Positions 37,066 to 45,108 are shown, counted from the first letter of the stretch. The stretch is 47,164 nt of DNA from Actinomycetaceae bacterium (GCA_030537795.1 JAUNVE010000007.1:33891-81054), one strand, 5' to 3'. Translations and numbers: made by a program. The notes: a model not told the origin generated them from the letters alone.

Positions 37066-37773
37066 ATGTATCCCCTTTATCAGGACATGATGCTCACGGA
37101 AGAGCAACAGCAAATCGTCCTCGACTATGTTCAGGAAGTTGATTTCCATATTCCTGGAACAACTCCGCAGGACTACGCGGTCGTCCCACTCGCAAAATAT
37201 GTGGGTTGGAACTTCAAATCGGAAGATCTTGAAGCCTATGCGGTAGGACTCACCTGCACTAAGCCCGGGTACGAAAGATACCACACGTTTATTCGCATGA
37301 GTCGCGGGCAGTTACTGGCACAGGCGGAAGCTCCGCGTCTACCGGTTAATGAGCCGGTCCTCGCCAACGAGACTTTGCGCATGCAGCGGTGGCGCGATAC
37401 TCCAGCGGGACCAACACGAACCGGTGTCGACTCCTACTTGGAAGCGGACGGGTCGGTACCCGGTATTGACCATGATCTGACGGAGTTGGAGGACGTCCTC
37501 GGCGATATCGAAGCATTTGCCGCCGCCGGACGTACCGCAACCTGCGAAGGTCAATTCGACCTTGCCGTTGATTTCGGTACCCTTCTCGCCGGACGCTATC
37601 CGCGCGTGAAGCACTACCAAAAAGAAGGACAGCTCAAACCCGATCAGGTTGAGCGCCTCCAACAGTTTGAAAAGCGTGCGCGGGATATGGAGGAGACTCT
37701 CGACAGATTGAATCTTCCTAGTCTGAAGTCTCTGGAAACGCCGGAGCGTCGCCGCCACCCCCAACACAACTAA
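37066..37773 (+). CDS. Unknown soluble protein in molybdoenzyme operon
   Basis: A 235-residue protein without signal peptide or transmembrane segment. The start at 37066 has AAGGAG seven bases before the ATG, 12 bases after the oxidoreductase stop. Features are aromatic-rich N-terminal sequence (MYPLYQDMMLTEEQQQ), two cysteines (GLTCTKPG, TATCEGQF) and a C-terminal coiled-coil-like stretch (about 197-224). I recognise no family. The place between the enzyme and its likely membrane subunits suggests a dedicated chaperone or regulatory subunit. Confidence 0.72.
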   Translation: MYPLYQDMMLTEEQQQIVLDYVQEVDFHIPGTTPQDYAVVPLAKYVGWNFKSEDLEAYAVGLTCTKPGYERYHTFIRMSRGQLLAQAEAPRLPVNEPVLANETLRMQRWRDTPAGPTRTGVDSYLEADGSVPGIDHDLTELEDVLGDIEAFAAAGRTATCEGQFDLAVDFGTLLAGRYPRVKHYQKEGQLKPDQVERLQQFEKRARDMEETLDRLNLPSLKSLETPERRRHPQHN

Positions 37774-37791
37774 TACGTAAAGGAATCCCTA

Positions 37792-38082
37792 ATGCCTTTT
37801 GCAAATGAAATTGGCATGATTGCGCCACTGTCGCTTCTTCTTGCCTTCTTCCTGCTCAACTTGGGCAAACTCACTGCCGATCATTACACCTACCAGTGGA
37901 TGAATGTTATCGGCGCTGCCGCGCTCACATACTCCGTGATTAAGCCCATGAATATCGGTGTGTTCATCACCGAGGTTTTGTGGACACTCATCGGAGTCTA
38001 TGGCGTCGTGAAAATTTTCCTCAAGCGCCGCAAGGCGGCCAATGCAGAAAACACGACCGCAACAACCGCAGGAACCAACTGA
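37792..38082 (+). CDS. CBU_0592-like small membrane protein, copy 1
   Basis: A 96-residue protein with two to three helices and the pattern HYTYQWMNVIGAAALTY...FITEVLWTLIGVYGVVKI, followed by a basic and Thr-rich tail. It shares this core with the next gene, so the two are paralogues. AAAGGAA lies upstream of the ATG. It resembles the CBU_0592 family of uncharacterised membrane proteins. Confidence 0.8.
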   Translation: MPFANEIGMIAPLSLLLAFFLLNLGKLTADHYTYQWMNVIGAAALTYSVIKPMNIGVFITEVLWTLIGVYGVVKIFLKRRKAANAENTTATTAGTN

Positions 38083-38114
38083 GCTCCGTGCCTAGCACGA
38101 GAAAGTGACATATC

Positions 38115-38438
38115 ATGCCAGACGTCATGCCAGCATTACAGGCCGTATCGATCATTGGATCGGTTTTCTTCATCCTCGGTTTCGGAGCTCTCAATCTCGG
38201 ATTGGTTAATTCCGAATCCTATAGCTATCAGTTCGCCAATATTTTTGGCGCTTTGTGCTTCACCTATACGGCGCTCGCACCATTCAATCCGGGGCTCTTT
38301 ATCACGGAGGCTGTATGGGCTCTCATTGGAGTATACGGTCTGTGGAAAATCATTAAGATTGCCCAAAACCGTCGTGCAGCCGACGCAACTGCGACGCCTG
38401 CGGCAACTGCGGAGCTGCCGTCAGACGAAGTGCGCTGA
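38115..38438 (+). CDS. CBU_0592-like small membrane protein, copy 2
   Basis: A 107-residue paralogue of the preceding gene: SYSYQFANIFGALCFTY...FITEAVWALIGVYGLWKI, three helices and a hydrophilic tail. The pair could form a heterodimer in the membrane. It is the last clear gene of the molybdoenzyme operon; moaA follows after 30 bases without a ribosome-binding site. Confidence 0.8.
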   Translation: MPDVMPALQAVSIIGSVFFILGFGALNLGLVNSESYSYQFANIFGALCFTYTALAPFNPGLFITEAVWALIGVYGLWKIIKIAQNRRAADATATPAATAELPSDEVR

Positions 38439-38468
38439 TATCATAAGCGGGCTAAACTTCTGTTTACT

Positions 38469-39524
38469 ATGAATGTTGTCCCGTCTATCCAAGTTGCGGC
38501 CGGTCAGCGCACGCTCACCGACACGTATGGTCGTACCGCGCGTGATCTGCGCGTGTCGCTGACCGATCGCTGCAACTTGCGGTGTACCTACTGCATGCCC
38601 GCCGAGGGTGTTGAATGGAAACCGACCGATGAGACGCTGACAACAGACGAGTTTAATCGACTCATCCGCATTGCTGTCGAATACCTCGGTATTCGACAGG
38701 TGAGGTTCACCGGAGGAGAGCCGCTACTCCATCGGGACCTGGAAAAAATAATTGCGGCAACCAAGAGTCTTAGCACAGACTGTCAAGATGCTCCTGCGGT
38801 TGCCTTGACGACCAATGGTTTGGGGCTAGAGCACCGGGCGTCGGCGCTCAAAGCTGCCGGGTTAGACCGGGTGAATATTTCCCTTGATTCACTTAACCAT
38901 GAAACCTATGCCACTTTAACTCGTCGAGATCGACTTCCCAGCGTATTGAGAGGCCTGGCGGCTGCTTTTGATTGCGATTTGCGTCCCGTCAAGGTTAATG
39001 CGGTCATTATGCGAGGAGTCAATGAAAACGATATTGTGCCACTGGTTGAGTTTTCCCTCGTCCACGGATTTCAACTTCGTTTAATTGAACAGATGCCTCT
39101 GGGGCCGGGAGGAATCTGGACTCGTGACGATATGGTAACCGCAAATGAGATTCAGACTATAGTTGAATCTCGTTTTGATCTGTCACCCACCCCGGTGGAG
39201 CGAGGAGCTTCTCCCGCGCAGCTGTGGGATGTATGCGATCGCAAGAAAGAAGGTCTGCGCGGTCAGATCGGTATTATCGCTTCAGTTTCTGCTCCGTTCT
39301 GCGGCGACTGTGATCGAACGCGTTTAACTGCTGACGGATGCATCCGTTCGTGTTTATTTAGCCAAACGGAAACACCATTGCGGGCACTTATGCGAAACGG
39401 CGGGAGCGATGACGACATTGCTGAAGCCTGGCGACGCGCTATGTTCTTTAAGCCTGCCGGTCACGGTATTGATGACCCGCAGTTCCTGCAACCGAACCGG
39501 ACGATGTCGCAAATCGGTGGATAG
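38469..39524 (+). CDS. moaA: GTP 3',8-cyclase, molybdenum cofactor biosynthesis
   Basis: A 351-residue radical SAM enzyme that makes 3',8-cH2GTP from GTP, the first cofactor step. N-terminal cluster Cys35, Cys39 and Cys42 (CNLRCTYC), FTGGEPLL for S-adenosylmethionine, a C-terminal cluster FCGDCDRTRLTADGCIRSC, and the terminal Gly-Gly. No Shine-Dalgarno precedes the ATG; a TAAACT element ends 10 bases upstream, so the start may be leaderless or depend on read-through from the previous operon. Confidence 0.96.
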   Translation: MNVVPSIQVAAGQRTLTDTYGRTARDLRVSLTDRCNLRCTYCMPAEGVEWKPTDETLTTDEFNRLIRIAVEYLGIRQVRFTGGEPLLHRDLEKIIAATKSLSTDCQDAPAVALTTNGLGLEHRASALKAAGLDRVNISLDSLNHETYATLTRRDRLPSVLRGLAAAFDCDLRPVKVNAVIMRGVNENDIVPLVEFSLVHGFQLRLIEQMPLGPGGIWTRDDMVTANEIQTIVESRFDLSPTPVERGASPAQLWDVCDRKKEGLRGQIGIIASVSAPFCGDCDRTRLTADGCIRSCLFSQTETPLRALMRNGGSDDDIAEAWRRAMFFKPAGHGIDDPQFLQPNRTMSQIGG

Positions 39525-39538
39525 CGGGAGGATAATCT

Positions 39539-40027
39539 ATGTCTGATACGACACCGCGATTGACACACCTCGATAATCAAGGCCATGCGTATATGGTTGA
39601 CGTAACCGCAAAAGAACCGACGGTGCGCACAGCCGTAGCCTGCGGTGAGGTCGCTTGCTCTCCCGCCATAATGACGGCACTGCGCGAAGGCACCGTTCCC
39701 AAGGGAGATGTACTTGCCGTCGCCCGTATTGCAGGCATAAGCGCCGCTAAACGCGTACCTGATCTGCTTCCACTGGCACACACAATCGGAGTGCATGGAT
39801 GTGAGGTGGACCTGGCGTTGGAACACGATCACGTGGCGATTAAAGCGACGGTTCGCACCGCGGACCGCACCGGTGTCGAAATGGAAGCGTTGACGGCAGT
39901 TAGTGTTGCCGCATTAGCCATTATCGACATGGTCAAAGGGGTTGATCGCAGTGCCGTCATTCGGCGCTGTGGAATCGTTGCTAAATCCGGAGGCCGTTCC
40001 GGTGACTGGTCGCGGGATCTTCCGTAG
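39539..40027 (+). CDS. moaC: Cyclic pyranopterin monophosphate synthase
   Basis: A 162-residue enzyme that converts the MoaA product to cPMP. Family blocks: MVDVTAKEPTVRTAVA, GDVLAVARIAGISAAKRVPDLLPLAHT, and GVEMEALTAVSVAALAIIDMVKG. GGGAGG precedes the ATG by seven bases. It follows moaA by 14 bases in the same operon and is convergent with the MoeB-like gene. Confidence 0.96.
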   Translation: MSDTTPRLTHLDNQGHAYMVDVTAKEPTVRTAVACGEVACSPAIMTALREGTVPKGDVLAVARIAGISAAKRVPDLLPLAHTIGVHGCEVDLALEHDHVAIKATVRTADRTGVEMEALTAVSVAALAIIDMVKGVDRSAVIRRCGIVAKSGGRSGDWSRDLP

Positions 40028-40048
40028 AGGCGCACGGACGGTGGAGGA

Positions 40049-40774
40049 CTAGCCGTCGGTACGAGATTTGAGGGGAACGAAGTTCCAGCGGCTTTCGGCA
40101 AAATCATAGAATGCGACGGTGCCGATCAGCGGTGTGCCGATACTGGTGATGAGCTTAATTGTCTCAACTGCCATCATCGCCCCTGCCATACCTACGACGG
40201 GGCCGAGTACACCTGCCGTTACGCAGGTTTCGCGTTTGTCAGGCGGAGGAGGAGCTGGGAACAGGTCCTCATAGATCGGTCCACGACGGGCATCAAAGAC
40301 CGACACTTGGGTTTCATAGCCGAGTACAGCTCCCCACACGTGAGGAACTCCCAATTGTTGACACAGACGCGAGATCAGGTGTCGGGATTCAAAGTTATCA
40401 GTGGCATCTAGTACCACATCGCTTGCGGCAAGAAGATCAACTCCATTGGCGAGAGTGAGCCTTTCGGTCGTTGTTGATACGGTAACGTCACTGTTGAGCG
40501 CCTCCAGGCGTTTGCGGGCCGATTCCGCTTTAAATACGCCGATTGTCGTCTCAGCATGAATTATTTGGCGGTGCAGATCAATCGCAGAAACGACATCGTC
40601 ATCAACGATGTGCAGGTGTCCAATTCCTGCTCCCGCCAGATAAAGGAGGGCGGGCGATCCCAGGCCACCAGCCCCGACGACAGTCACATGTGCGTGAGCG
40701 AGTGCCATTTGCGCGGTTTCGTTAAAGCCGGGGAGTGCGATTTGGCGAGCGTATTTTGATACAGACGTTGTCAT
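40049..40774 (-). CDS. moeB: MoeB/ThiF-family MoaD-activating adenylyltransferase
   Basis: A 241-residue E1-like enzyme that adenylates the C-terminal Gly-Gly of MoaD. Seen: the nucleotide motif VVGAGGLGSP, DDDVVSAIDLHRQIIH and DATDNFESRHLI. The ATG at 40774 overlaps the moaE stop (ATGA), while the open frame extends to 40867 inside moaE. It lacks the CxxC zinc pairs present in E. coli MoeB and has no rhodanese domain, but keeps a Cys in ETCVTAGVLGP. Part of moeA-mogA-moaE-moeB. Confidence 0.92.
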   Translation of the reverse strand: MTTSVSKYARQIALPGFNETAQMALAHAHVTVVGAGGLGSPALLYLAGAGIGHLHIVDDDVVSAIDLHRQIIHAETTIGVFKAESARKRLEALNSDVTVSTTTERLTLANGVDLLAASDVVLDATDNFESRHLISRLCQQLGVPHVWGAVLGYETQVSVFDARRGPIYEDLFPAPPPPDKRETCVTAGVLGPVVGMAGAMMAVETIKLITSIGTPLIGTVAFYDFAESRWNFVPLKSRTDG

Positions 40775-41214
40775 TCGGTGCCAACCCACTGGGTTTGACC
40801 ATCGGAGAGTTTTTGCTCTTTCCAAATGGGTAATTGTGCTTTCACATCGTCGACAACTTGCGTGCACGCGGCAAAGGCCCCGCTGCGATGAGCGGATGCT
40901 GCGACAACCAAAAAAGCAATGTCACCTACTCGAAGATCGCCCACTCTGTGAGCGGCCCACAGTCGCACGCCTGGATTACGGGAAGCTACCTCGCTGACGA
41001 TGCGGTGCATGACATCAGTCGCAGACGGATGGTGCGAATACGATAGGGCCTCAACCGCCTCGCCGTCGTCGTGATTGCGCACGATACCTTCGAAGGTGAG
41101 GACCGCTCCGGTGGCTGGTGTGGCCGTCTCCCGCCGGGCAGCGGCAACCAGATCCTCCAGCGGGTCGTGTGTTATTGCCGCATGAATTACGTGTCCTGCT
41201 TCCGCGCTAGTCAT
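40771..41214 (-). CDS. moaE: Molybdopterin synthase catalytic (large) subunit
   Basis: A 147-residue subunit that transfers sulfur from MoaD to cPMP. It has TGAVLTFEGIVRNHDDG, EALSYSHHPSA, WAAHRVGDLRVGDIAFLVVAASAHR and the catalytic lysine region PIWKEQK. The ATG at 41214 overlaps mogA by eight bases; the longer frame lies inside mogA. Confidence 0.95.
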   Translation of the reverse strand: MTSAEAGHVIHAAITHDPLEDLVAAARRETATPATGAVLTFEGIVRNHDDGEAVEALSYSHHPSATDVMHRIVSEVASRNPGVRLWAAHRVGDLRVGDIAFLVVAASAHRSGAFAACTQVVDDVKAQLPIWKEQKLSDGQTQWVGTE

Positions 41215-41689
41215 GATCTGGCTCCAGTAGTCCAAGCAGATGGTCAATGAGTGGATCAAGGACGGCAATACCGTCTTTAACCGCCCCGGTGGAACCGGGT
41301 AAAGTCATCACAAAACACTGTCCGACAGTTCCAGCTATCGCTCGCGATAGTACTGCGGTAGGAACGGATTGAAGCCCGCGGAGAAAAAATGCCTGCACGA
41401 TTCCCGGCAATTCTCTCTCGACGTGAGCTTGCACGGCCTCAACCGTGCGGTCATCTTTCGTCACCCCCGTACCGCCGGTAGTTAGGAGAATGCGCGGTCG
41501 GCTGTTGCCCTTCAAAACGGCATCGACTGCACCTGCGACGTCGGCGTCGGCGACAACCGTGGGATCAGGCGTGTCAAAACCGCGTTGTCGTAACCATTCC
41601 ACGAGAACGGGGCCGGTTCGATCCTCGTATTCGCCCCGGGCGGCTCGTGTGGAAGAGACGATCACATGGGCGGTAGGCAAAGTGGTCAT
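41207..41689 (-). CDS. mogA: Molybdopterin adenylyltransferase (MogA/MoaB family)
   Basis: A 160-residue protein that adenylates molybdopterin before metal insertion. Motifs HVIVSSTRAARGEYEDRTGP, LLTTGGTGVTKDDRTVEA and MTLPGSTGAVKDG. It has MoaB/Mog fold length. AGGA lies eight bases before the ATG. It lies 42 bases after moeA, in a row of overlapping genes. Confidence 0.94.
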   Translation of the reverse strand: MTTLPTAHVIVSSTRAARGEYEDRTGPVLVEWLRQRGFDTPDPTVVADADVAGAVDAVLKGNSRPRILLTTGGTGVTKDDRTVEAVQAHVERELPGIVQAFFLRGLQSVPTAVLSRAIAGTVGQCFVMTLPGSTGAVKDGIAVLDPLIDHLLGLLEPDHD

Positions 41690-41731
41690 AGGATGTCCTC
41701 ACAGGGAAAAGAAGGGTGGGGGTTGGTGGCG

Positions 41732-42985
41732 TTACAGCGGGTAAATGGTAACCATGTCGCCCGGCTGTAAACTCGCGCGAGCAGGGATGCGGATAAGGCA
41801 GTCGGCATCGGCTGCTTGTGCCAGCAGATGCGAGGAAGCACCACCGAGAATGGTAGCTTCGACGGTGCCTTGTTCAGTGATCCGGTGGGTTCCACGACGG
41901 AATTGATCGCGGTGGTCTGAAAGACCTTCGACAGACTCCGTAATAACGGCGCGTATTTCGCCGACTGTTTCTAAATCGTTGAGGGCGGCGTTGACCCCGA
42001 TAAGTGGGGCCACAAATAAGCGGAAACTGACGAGCGTCGATATGGGATTACCCGGTAGGCATATCACCGGCACGTCGTTGAATACGGCGAGTCCTTGCGG
42101 ACCTCCGGGCTGTTGGTCTACGTGCCCAAACCAAGCGTGATCGCCCTCCAGTAAACTACGGATCACTTCAAAGCGGCCGTGGCTGATTCCACCTGACGTA
42201 ATGATGGCATCGGGTTGGTACTGCTCGATTGTCTGCTCGAAGCTCGCGCGTAGTTGAACAACATCATCATTCGTGTGAATGCTGGCGACAGGTTCAATAC
42301 CGTATTCTTCACACAGTTGGACTAGTAGCGGCCCGTTAACGTCGGGAATAGAAGCGGGCCCTTCACCCCCGATTTCAGCTCCTCCGGTACAAAGGACGAC
42401 GCGGGCTTTACGCCATACCGTAACGGTTTCTATTTTTTGGCTGGTGAGGGCGGCGATGTGTAAGGGAGTGAGTTTGGTATTACGTTCAATCAGCAACGTA
42501 CCGACGGCAATATCGGAGCCTTCCTCGCGTACAAAAGTGCCGGCGGTCGTAGCGGGTAGATCCACACCGTAATGGTCTGTTTTGTCAAATGTGTCGGGTT
42601 GTCCCTTTTCCACCGGAATGACGGCTACGGCATTGTCCGGCAGTCGCGCCCCGGTCATCACCGGGGCCACTTCGTCAGTAATACCCTGCGGATATAGCTG
42701 AGTTGGGTCAGTGCCGGCCGCAATAGTTGGACCTACCGGAAGATGTGTGGGTAGTAAAGCCAGTTGGTTATCGGATATCGCGTAACCATCCATTTGTGAA
42801 TTGTTAAATGGTGGGGAAGGGAGCTCGGCATGAATATCAAATGTCGTGACTCGGTCGACCGCTTCGGCCAGTGGGATCTGTTCGTAGTAATCGTTAGGAA
42901 TTCCGTCCCCTTCCCATTCCAGATGACAGCCGTATCCAGGAATGAGGTCGGCGACAGCTTCGAGATGAGATTCGGGTGAGCGCAT
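41732..42985 (-). CDS. moeA: Molybdopterin molybdenumtransferase
   Basis: A 417-residue enzyme that inserts molybdate into adenylated molybdopterin. Motifs: PSPPFNNSQMDGYAI, ITDEVAPVMTGARLPDNAVAVIPVE, ITSGGISHGRFEVI and VICLPGNPISTLVSF. It starts the minus-strand cofactor operon; AGGAG lies seven bases before the ATG. It is divergent from moaD, with a common gap of 82 bases. Confidence 0.96.
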   Translation of the reverse strand: MRSPESHLEAVADLIPGYGCHLEWEGDGIPNDYYEQIPLAEAVDRVTTFDIHAELPSPPFNNSQMDGYAISDNQLALLPTHLPVGPTIAAGTDPTQLYPQGITDEVAPVMTGARLPDNAVAVIPVEKGQPDTFDKTDHYGVDLPATTAGTFVREEGSDIAVGTLLIERNTKLTPLHIAALTSQKIETVTVWRKARVVLCTGGAEIGGEGPASIPDVNGPLLVQLCEEYGIEPVASIHTNDDVVQLRASFEQTIEQYQPDAIITSGGISHGRFEVIRSLLEGDHAWFGHVDQQPGGPQGLAVFNDVPVICLPGNPISTLVSFRLFVAPLIGVNAALNDLETVGEIRAVITESVEGLSDHRDQFRRGTHRITEQGTVEATILGGASSHLLAQAADADCLIRIPARASLQPGDMVTIYPL

Positions 42986-43067
42986 TCTCTGTCTCCTTGC
43001 GTTGATTGACGTTTCTTAGGCTAGCATTATTGTTTTACTTGACACTGCAACAATCAAGAAGGTGCCG

Positions 43068-43325
43068 GTGGATATTTACTACTATGGTGCGGCCCGCGCG
43101 GCTGCAGGAACAGCTCATGAATCTGTCGATCAGGAGGCCGATACTCTTGCTTCCCTGCTGGAGGACTTGTGCTCTACCCACACGGGGACAACTGGAGCGG
43201 GAACATCGTTTGCTGAGGTAATGAACATCTGTACTTTTCTCGGTGACGGTGCGCGCCTCGATATGGATACTAGCCTTGCCGATATCGAGCGGATAGATGT
43301 GATGCCTCCTTTTGCCGGTGGGTAA
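43068..43325 (+). CDS. moaD: Molybdopterin synthase sulfur carrier subunit
   Basis: An 85-residue ubiquitin-like protein that ends in MPPFAGG; the terminal Gly-Gly is thiocarboxylated and passes sulfur to MoaE. I start it at the GTG at 43068 because AAGAAGG lies five bases upstream; a GTG at 43062 would overlap that site. It is separated from the other moa genes and transcribed divergently from moeA. Confidence 0.9.
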   Translation: MDIYYYGAARAAAGTAHESVDQEADTLASLLEDLCSTHTGTTGAGTSFAEVMNICTFLGDGARLDMDTSLADIERIDVMPPFAGG

Positions 43326-43346
43326 AGGTTGAGATCTTGAATTGAT

Positions 43347-43370
43347 TTAGACTGAAAGCGTCTGATTTTT
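43347..43370 (+). terminator. Weak terminator-like hairpin after moaD
   Basis: TTAGAC and GTCTGA can pair (one wobble) around a 7-base loop, followed by TTTTT. It may separate moaD from the DsrE gene, though the stem is short. Confidence 0.4.
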
Positions 43371-43385
43371 CACAGAGGAGATGCC

Positions 43386-43706
43386 ATGAAGCTGGGTGTC
43401 ATCATCGAAACTAACGATCCGGAAAAATCGTGGAACGCTATGCGTTTTGCCAAAACTGCCAAGCAGAAGGAACATGAAGTCAGAGTGTTCCTCATGGGTG
43501 CTGCGGTTGAAATCGAGGAACTGCATCACGACAAGTTCGACACCGCGACGGTTCTCCAAGAATATGTTGATTTGGGCGGTGAGCTCCTCGCCTGCGGCAC
43601 CTGCTTGAAGTCCCGCAAGATGGAAGGCTCCGAGCTGTGCCCAATTTCCACCATGATTGATTGCGTTGAACTGGTTGAGTGGGCCGACAAGACAGTGACC
43701 TTCTAG
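43386..43706 (+). CDS. DsrE/DsrF-like sulfur relay protein
   Basis: A 106-residue protein of the DsrE superfamily, which carry or transfer sulfane sulfur on cysteine. It has the full small-DsrE pattern: KLGVIIETNDPEKSWNAMRFA, VFLMGAAVEIEE, and the likely redox-active LLACGTCLKSR, then SELCPISTM. GAGGAG is five bases before the ATG. Neighbours moaD and the TsoY-like gene both point to sulfur mobilisation. Confidence 0.88.
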   Translation: MKLGVIIETNDPEKSWNAMRFAKTAKQKEHEVRVFLMGAAVEIEELHHDKFDTATVLQEYVDLGGELLACGTCLKSRKMEGSELCPISTMIDCVELVEWADKTVTF

Positions 43707-43842
43707 TTCAGTCTGCGCGGTGTATTGCCAGCGGATATGTTATCGGAGCAACGAACTGGCCTCCGCGTTGGGGAAAGCAACCGGAATCACGCAGTGAGAT
43801 CGGTTGTTCACCCAACGTCGGAGACCAGCGAAACGGTGTGAT

Positions 43843-45090
43843 TTAGCGAGCCAACGCAGGCTTATTCAGTGCGCCGTCAACAGAACGAGAACCTACTTCT
43901 CGCATGAGTTGGTTGCGCACGAGTGCGCCCATCAGTACGAGAGTGGCAATTTGTACGGCATACGCGCCGATGAGCACCACAATAAAGCCCGCTGACCCAA
44001 CCGGGAAGAGGTTGGTCTTAACCAGACCGATATTGAGGGTAAAGAACGCGAGAACTCCCAGTGCCACTCCTGGACAGACGAGTGTAAAGGCCGCAGGAGA
44101 CAGCTCTTGTTTGCTGAAGACGAAGCGACGGTAGTAACCGTTTGTGCGCATCGCAAGATGTCCGAGGAAGAGGAACACGAGTTGCGCAACGACCATCGTC
44201 GTGAGGAATACGAAGAACACAATGGGATTGGTGAGTACTGGTTCTGGGTTCGGGGTGAGTGCACCGAGTGTGGAGATGCCGTGGTGGAGGCGCAGGGTCG
44301 TAATCGACCACAGGGTGATAATCGGAACCGACAGCCACAGCGTCGCCGAGTTGGCGAGCGAGAGTCCGTAGCGGAGCATCGACATGACACCGAGCGGCAA
44401 GAAAACCGAGAACAGTAGCACCGAGATCACGGCAAAGAACACCGACAGTCCAAAGGCAAGAACAACCGTCACCGTCGTTGAACTCATTGCTGCCGGTGCG
44501 GCCAGTCCGACGGCTACCATGGCGAAGGCGAAGGAGGAGAGCAGTTGGTTGAGTCCGCCGTTCGCTTTGAAGTCAAAGCCCTCGTGCATGACGCGGTTGA
44601 GGTAGCGTCCCACATAGATGAGGGCGAGTACACCAACGGCACCGTACATGATGAGGGCGAAAGGCATGAGGTACTCAATATTGGGCCATAGTCCAGGCAC
44701 GGAAATCATACCGGCGATGAACAGGCCGTTGACGGTCATCCCGAGAGTCAGTGGGACCGCTAGGAGTGTGACTTCTGCGTTTGAGTTCAGCGTGGCACGG
44801 TAGGAATCGGTGGTTTTCCACTCGCGGAACTCGCGGATATTCCACGCCAGCAAATACAGGTGGGCGAGGAAGAAGAGGAAGAAGCCGGAGTACCCGAGAA
44901 TAATGGCGGCGCGGTAGCCTGCTTCTCCGGTAGCCCAAGCGGCTTGGATTGACTCGTAGGTTGGCATGGGGCTGGCCGGGTGGGGCGTCAAGTGCATGAG
45001 GTTCATGAAGAAGAGCACCGACATTCCGCCAAAGCCGAGAGCGGCAAGGAAGTAGAGCGGAGAGTATTTCTCCCGCATATGACGAATCAT
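43843..45090 (-). CDS. TsoY-like polytopic membrane protein
   Basis: A 415-residue integral membrane protein with about 10 helices. The N-terminus REKYSPLYFLAALGFGGMSVLFFM and a Cys in the block TLVCPGVALGVLAFF are what I associate with the TsoY family of (seleno)proteins, in which that position is Cys or selenocysteine; the family is poorly characterised and linked to sulfur compounds. The start at 45090 follows GAGGTG by four bases. A 38-bp palindrome lies 18 bases upstream. Assignment to TsoY is from memory of the pattern and is moderate. Confidence 0.65.
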   Translation of the reverse strand: MIRHMREKYSPLYFLAALGFGGMSVLFFMNLMHLTPHPASPMPTYESIQAAWATGEAGYRAAIILGYSGFFLFFLAHLYLLAWNIREFREWKTTDSYRATLNSNAEVTLLAVPLTLGMTVNGLFIAGMISVPGLWPNIEYLMPFALIMYGAVGVLALIYVGRYLNRVMHEGFDFKANGGLNQLLSSFAFAMVAVGLAAPAAMSSTTVTVVLAFGLSVFFAVISVLLFSVFLPLGVMSMLRYGLSLANSATLWLSVPIITLWSITTLRLHHGISTLGALTPNPEPVLTNPIVFFVFLTTMVVAQLVFLFLGHLAMRTNGYYRRFVFSKQELSPAAFTLVCPGVALGVLAFFTLNIGLVKTNLFPVGSAGFIVVLIGAYAVQIATLVLMGALVRNQLMREVGSRSVDGALNKPALAR

Positions 45091-45108
45091 TAGACACCTC
45101 ATTAACTA

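Noticed and set aside
43795-43840. Additional small gene between the DsrE and TsoY-like genes
   Set aside because: The short frames there have no ribosome site or conserved features, and overlap the end of the TsoY-like gene.
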